Of a stretch of DNA of 53,899 nucleotides, positions 51,336 to 53,899 are shown piece after piece. The stretch is taken from contig DMZI01000027.1 in NCBI GenBank assembly GCA_003485325.1, positions 1-53,899 on the forward strand, given 5' to 3'. This stretch comes from Desulfotomaculum sp. (GTDB lineage: Bacteria > Bacillota > Desulfotomaculia > Desulfotomaculales > Nap2-2B). The translations under genes were made by a program, and so were the position numbers. Position 1 is the stretch's first letter. Each line of letters opens with the position of its first letter. The notes under the pieces were generated by a model. The model made no database searches. It saw only the letters and a program-made list of their open reading frames with translations, and had not been told where the DNA came from.

Positions 51336-53507
51336 ATGGATTTTTTACGATGTATAGTTGAACGTATAACATTTGTAAACGAAGATAATGGTTTCTGCGT
51401 TATTAAAGTTAAGGCAAAAGGATTTAATAACCTTGTAACTGTTATCGGAACCATGGTTTCGGTAAATGCAGGCTCAATCCTCTCCCTTAAGGGTGAATGG
51501 AAAAACGATAGTAAGTTCGGACGTCAGTTTGTAGCCTATGAATGGGAGGAAACGCTGCCCGCTACCACTTACGGAATGGAAAAATACCTGGGCAGCGGCA
51601 TGATCAAGGGAATAGGCCCCATATTTGCCAAGAAGATTGTCCAACAATTCGGGGCTGATACATTAAATATTATTGAAGCAGAAACTGACAGGCTGATCGA
51701 TATCCCGGGCATAGGCAAAAAGCGCATTCAAATGATCAAGTCCGCATGGCAGGAACAAAAAGAAATCAAAAATATCATGCTTTTTTTGCAGGACCATGGG
51801 GTCAATACCTCTCACGCTGTCAAGATATATAAAGCATATGGCAACAAAAGCGTCTCCATAGTAAAAACCAATCCCTACAAGCTGGCGGACGACATCCGGG
51901 GTATTGGTTTTAAAACCGCCGATAAAATTGCCGCTAAGATGGGGTTTGATAAAGAGAGCTTTGTACGATGCAGAAGCGGTATTCTATATACTTTAAACGA
52001 GCTTGCGGATGAAGGCCATTGCTATGCGGCAAGAGACCAGTTGATTAAAACCGCTAACGAATTGCTGGAGATAAAAGAATGTATTATATCAATCACTCTG
52101 GATCATATGTTAAAAGAAAAAGACGTTGTGTTTGAAGATCCTGACGCAATATATATACCGCCCCTGTTTTTCAGTGAAGCCGGTACGGCAAGAAGGATCT
52201 TTGAAGTTTTAAATACTCCCGGCTACAAACCATTCAATGACATTAATAGTATTATCTGTGATTTACAGAATAAAACCGGCATTATTTATGACCAGATTCA
52301 GATAAAAGCCATCAACTGCGCTGTGCAGTCCAAAATAATGATCTTAACGGGCGGCCCCGGTACAGGTAAAACAACTATCACATCAGCTATCATATCCGCA
52401 TTTGCAGAGCGCGGTATGCAAATCCTGCTTGCGGCGCCCACGGGGCGCGCCGCCAAACGCATGACCGAAACAACTGGCATGGAAGCTAAAACTATACACA
52501 GACTGCTTGAATTTAAGCCTCCTGACGGGTACCAGAGAAACAGCGATAATCCTCTGGAAGGCGATGCGCTTATCCTTGATGAAGCTTCTATGATTGATAT
52601 TGTTCTTATGCATAATCTTTTCAAAGCAATACCGGACCACATGACTGTAATAATTATCGGTGACGTCGATCAGCTTCCTTCCGTTGGTCCCGGCAATGTG
52701 CTGCGGGATATGATTGACTCGGGCGCAGTACCGGTTATAAAGCTCGAACATGTTTACAGGCAGGCAATGGGCAGCGCTATAATCAGGAACGCGCATCGTA
52801 TTAACAATGGAATTTTCCCTGATCTAAGACCCGATAAGAACAGCAACTTCTTTTTCATTCAAGCCAATGATCCCGCCAAGATACCGGACATTATAAAACA
52901 GCTCTGTACCACACGCCTTCCCGCATATTATAAGGTAGATCCCATTCGTGATATTCAGGTTTTATGCCCCATGCTGCGCGGTGATACCGGCGCTGTTAAT
53001 ATGAATATACAACTGCAGGCAGCATTGAATAACAATACTTTATCTTTAAGAAGAGGCGGCGCCGAATATAGGCTCCACGATAAGGTCATGCAGATAAGAA
53101 ACAACTATGACAAAAATGTGTTTAACGGGGATATCGGCATAATATCGGATGTAAACTTGGAGGATAATACCCTTACTGTAAACTTTGACGGCGTTAAAGT
53201 TTTATATGACATTTCAGATCTGGATGAAGTTGTTTTGGCCTATGCCACAACTATTCACAAAGCTCAAGGCTCCGAGTATCCTATAGTTATACTGCCGCTT
53301 ACAATGCAGCACTATATCATGTTACAAAAAAATCTCCTTTACACAGGCGTAACCCGTGCAAAGAAAATTGCAGTAATAATCGGAAGCAAAAAGGCTATTG
53401 CATATGCTGTTAAAAACAACAAGGTTATTGAAAGGAACACCGGGCTCAAGAATAGATTAAAAAATATACTCAACCTGAACAAAGGTCCGGCAGATAAGAT
53501 TTTCTAA
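51336..53507 (+). CDS. recD2: RecD2-type ATP-dependent DNA helicase
   Basis: Predicted superfamily 1B 5'-3' helicase of 723 residues, the stand-alone RecD form found where RecBCD is absent. The N-terminal OB-like and helix-hairpin-helix regions include GIGPIFAKKIVQQFG and DIPGIGKKRI. The helicase core has Walker A GGPGTGKTT (near residue 335), AAPTGRAAKRM, Walker B DALILDEASMID, GDVDQLPSVGPG and the last motif ATTIHKAQGSEY. It probably acts in replication-fork or mismatch-repair processing, alongside the AddB-type system at the other end of the window. Convergent with the fragment after it. Confidence 0.94.
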   Translation: MDFLRCIVERITFVNEDNGFCVIKVKAKGFNNLVTVIGTMVSVNAGSILSLKGEWKNDSKFGRQFVAYEWEETLPATTYGMEKYLGSGMIKGIGPIFAKKIVQQFGADTLNIIEAETDRLIDIPGIGKKRIQMIKSAWQEQKEIKNIMLFLQDHGVNTSHAVKIYKAYGNKSVSIVKTNPYKLADDIRGIGFKTADKIAAKMGFDKESFVRCRSGILYTLNELADEGHCYAARDQLIKTANELLEIKECIISITLDHMLKEKDVVFEDPDAIYIPPLFFSEAGTARRIFEVLNTPGYKPFNDINSIICDLQNKTGIIYDQIQIKAINCAVQSKIMILTGGPGTGKTTITSAIISAFAERGMQILLAAPTGRAAKRMTETTGMEAKTIHRLLEFKPPDGYQRNSDNPLEGDALILDEASMIDIVLMHNLFKAIPDHMTVIIIGDVDQLPSVGPGNVLRDMIDSGAVPVIKLEHVYRQAMGSAIIRNAHRINNGIFPDLRPDKNSNFFFIQANDPAKIPDIIKQLCTTRLPAYYKVDPIRDIQVLCPMLRGDTGAVNMNIQLQAALNNNTLSLRRGGAEYRLHDKVMQIRNNYDKNVFNGDIGIISDVNLEDNTLTVNFDGVKVLYDISDLDEVVLAYATTIHKAQGSEYPIVILPLTMQHYIMLQKNLLYTGVTRAKKIAVIIGSKKAIAYAVKNNKVIERNTGLKNRLKNILNLNKGPADKIF

Positions 53508-53528
53508 TTCAGGATTAGCTGTTCAAGA

Positions 53529-53899
53529 TCATTTTATCAGGGCGTCCAAAGCTGCCGCATTGATTGGATAATTGACAGGCGAAGATGTAATCAGGGAATG
53601 CGCCGCAACCTGGAAGGTGTTCAGCTCATTGGCGGTAAGGCCCTTCTGGATGGCCAGGCCTAAAACATTGATCATTTCCCCCATTGAGTCTCCGCCCGTT
53701 ACCTGGACGCCAAGCAGCACACCCGAGGTCTTAAAAATCAGCTTTAAATCAATTGCACCGGCATCCGGCAAGGTTTTAGGGTGCCTGTCCACAGTGGAAG
53801 CCCGTCCTGTAACTATCTCAAACCCTTCTTTAGAAGCCTTTCGTTCCGTCATTCCCGCAGCGGCGTATGTTTTACCGAATATTTAGTAGAAAAAGCGCT
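53529..53899 (-). pseudogene. C-terminal part of a pyridine nucleotide-disulfide oxidoreductase
   Basis: The last ~115 codons match the dimerisation domain of FAD/NAD(P)-dependent oxidoreductases of the CoA-disulfide reductase/NADH oxidase type (GVLLGVQVTGGDSMGEMINV, then LGLAIQKGLTANEL). The similarity extends upstream of the first ATG (53852) into IFGKTYAAAG, but an in-frame TAA at 53883-53885 interrupts it. The window ends 14 bases later, so the rest cannot be seen. It is probably a broken gene, or the frame changes here; a short separate protein is less likely. Confidence 0.55.

Noticed and set aside
1..53899. CRISPR array, prophage or toxin-antitoxin island
   Set aside because: No regularly spaced repeats with spacers, no integrase or phage structural genes and no recognised toxin-antitoxin pair were seen.

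Overview
The window looks like a chromosome segment of an anaerobic, spore-forming Firmicute, most likely from the Peptococcaceae (Desulfotomaculum/Pelotomaculum neighbourhood). This is an inference from gene content: a leucine T-box in front of leuA, a spore photoproduct lyase, Ku plus a LigD-type polymerase, AddB, EtfAB, CsaB with LCP and DUF5693 proteins, YedF with a cysteine desulfurase, and frequent TTG/GTG starts behind strong GGAGG sites. No phage, plasmid, rRNA or CRISPR signature was seen.

Layout. 1-690: gene-free, built from dispersed repeats. 680-4952 (minus): addB followed by a Dam-type methylase, with no addA beside them. 5.1-6.8 kb: ECF sigma factor (apparent CTG start) and its membrane anti-sigma factor. 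6.8-7.15 kb: repeats. 7.2-9.1 kb: Nit-type amidase and YchF. 9.1-10.5 kb (minus): TIGR04076 protein, macro-domain protein, pyrE. 10.6-12.2 kb: an S58 peptidase gene between two direct copies of a ~215-bp repeat. 12.2-15.9 kb (minus): leuA with a T-box leader, then etfBA. 16.3-19 kb: htpX and asnB. 19.2-22.7 kb: a glutamine-synthetase-like gene lacking most catalytic residues, a truncated nadE, a DUF378 protein and a broken spl. 22.7-24.5 kb (minus): ku and the LigD polymerase domain. 24.6-26.7 kb (minus): amtB-glnK behind a structured leader. 26.8 kb: tRNA-Glu. 27-29 kb: a DUF4405 membrane protein and an unknown protein. 29.1-33.9 kb: marR, membrane-fusion lipoprotein and RND pump. 34-39.7 kb: an envelope cluster (TagA/WecG, secreted protein, LCP, DUF5693, CsaB) ending in a decayed glycosidase gene. 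40.6-47.6 kb: a two-P-loop ATPase, two divergent small paralogues, cyclophilin, LysR, Hsp20, a transglutaminase-like protein, a CBS protein and a possible permease remnant. 47.6-53.9 kb: yedF and cysteine desulfurase, a HAD protein, a DUF134 regulator, recD2, and the tail of a flavoprotein oxidoreductase.

Themes. Nitrogen assimilation recurs (asnB, degenerate GlnA, nadE remnant, amtB-glnK), and two of these loci have leaders with intrinsic terminators and hexaloop hairpins that resemble ANTAR attenuation targets. DNA repair also recurs (AddB, Dam, Spl, Ku, LigD-Pol, RecD2). Gene decay is common (nadE, spl, glycosidase, a coiled-coil ORF, the flavoprotein tail). The dispersed repeat has terminal inverted repeats like a MITE and sits at gene ends. 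The most interesting candidates are the pseudo-glutamine synthetase with its leader, the amtB leader, the repeat family and the divergent small-protein pair.
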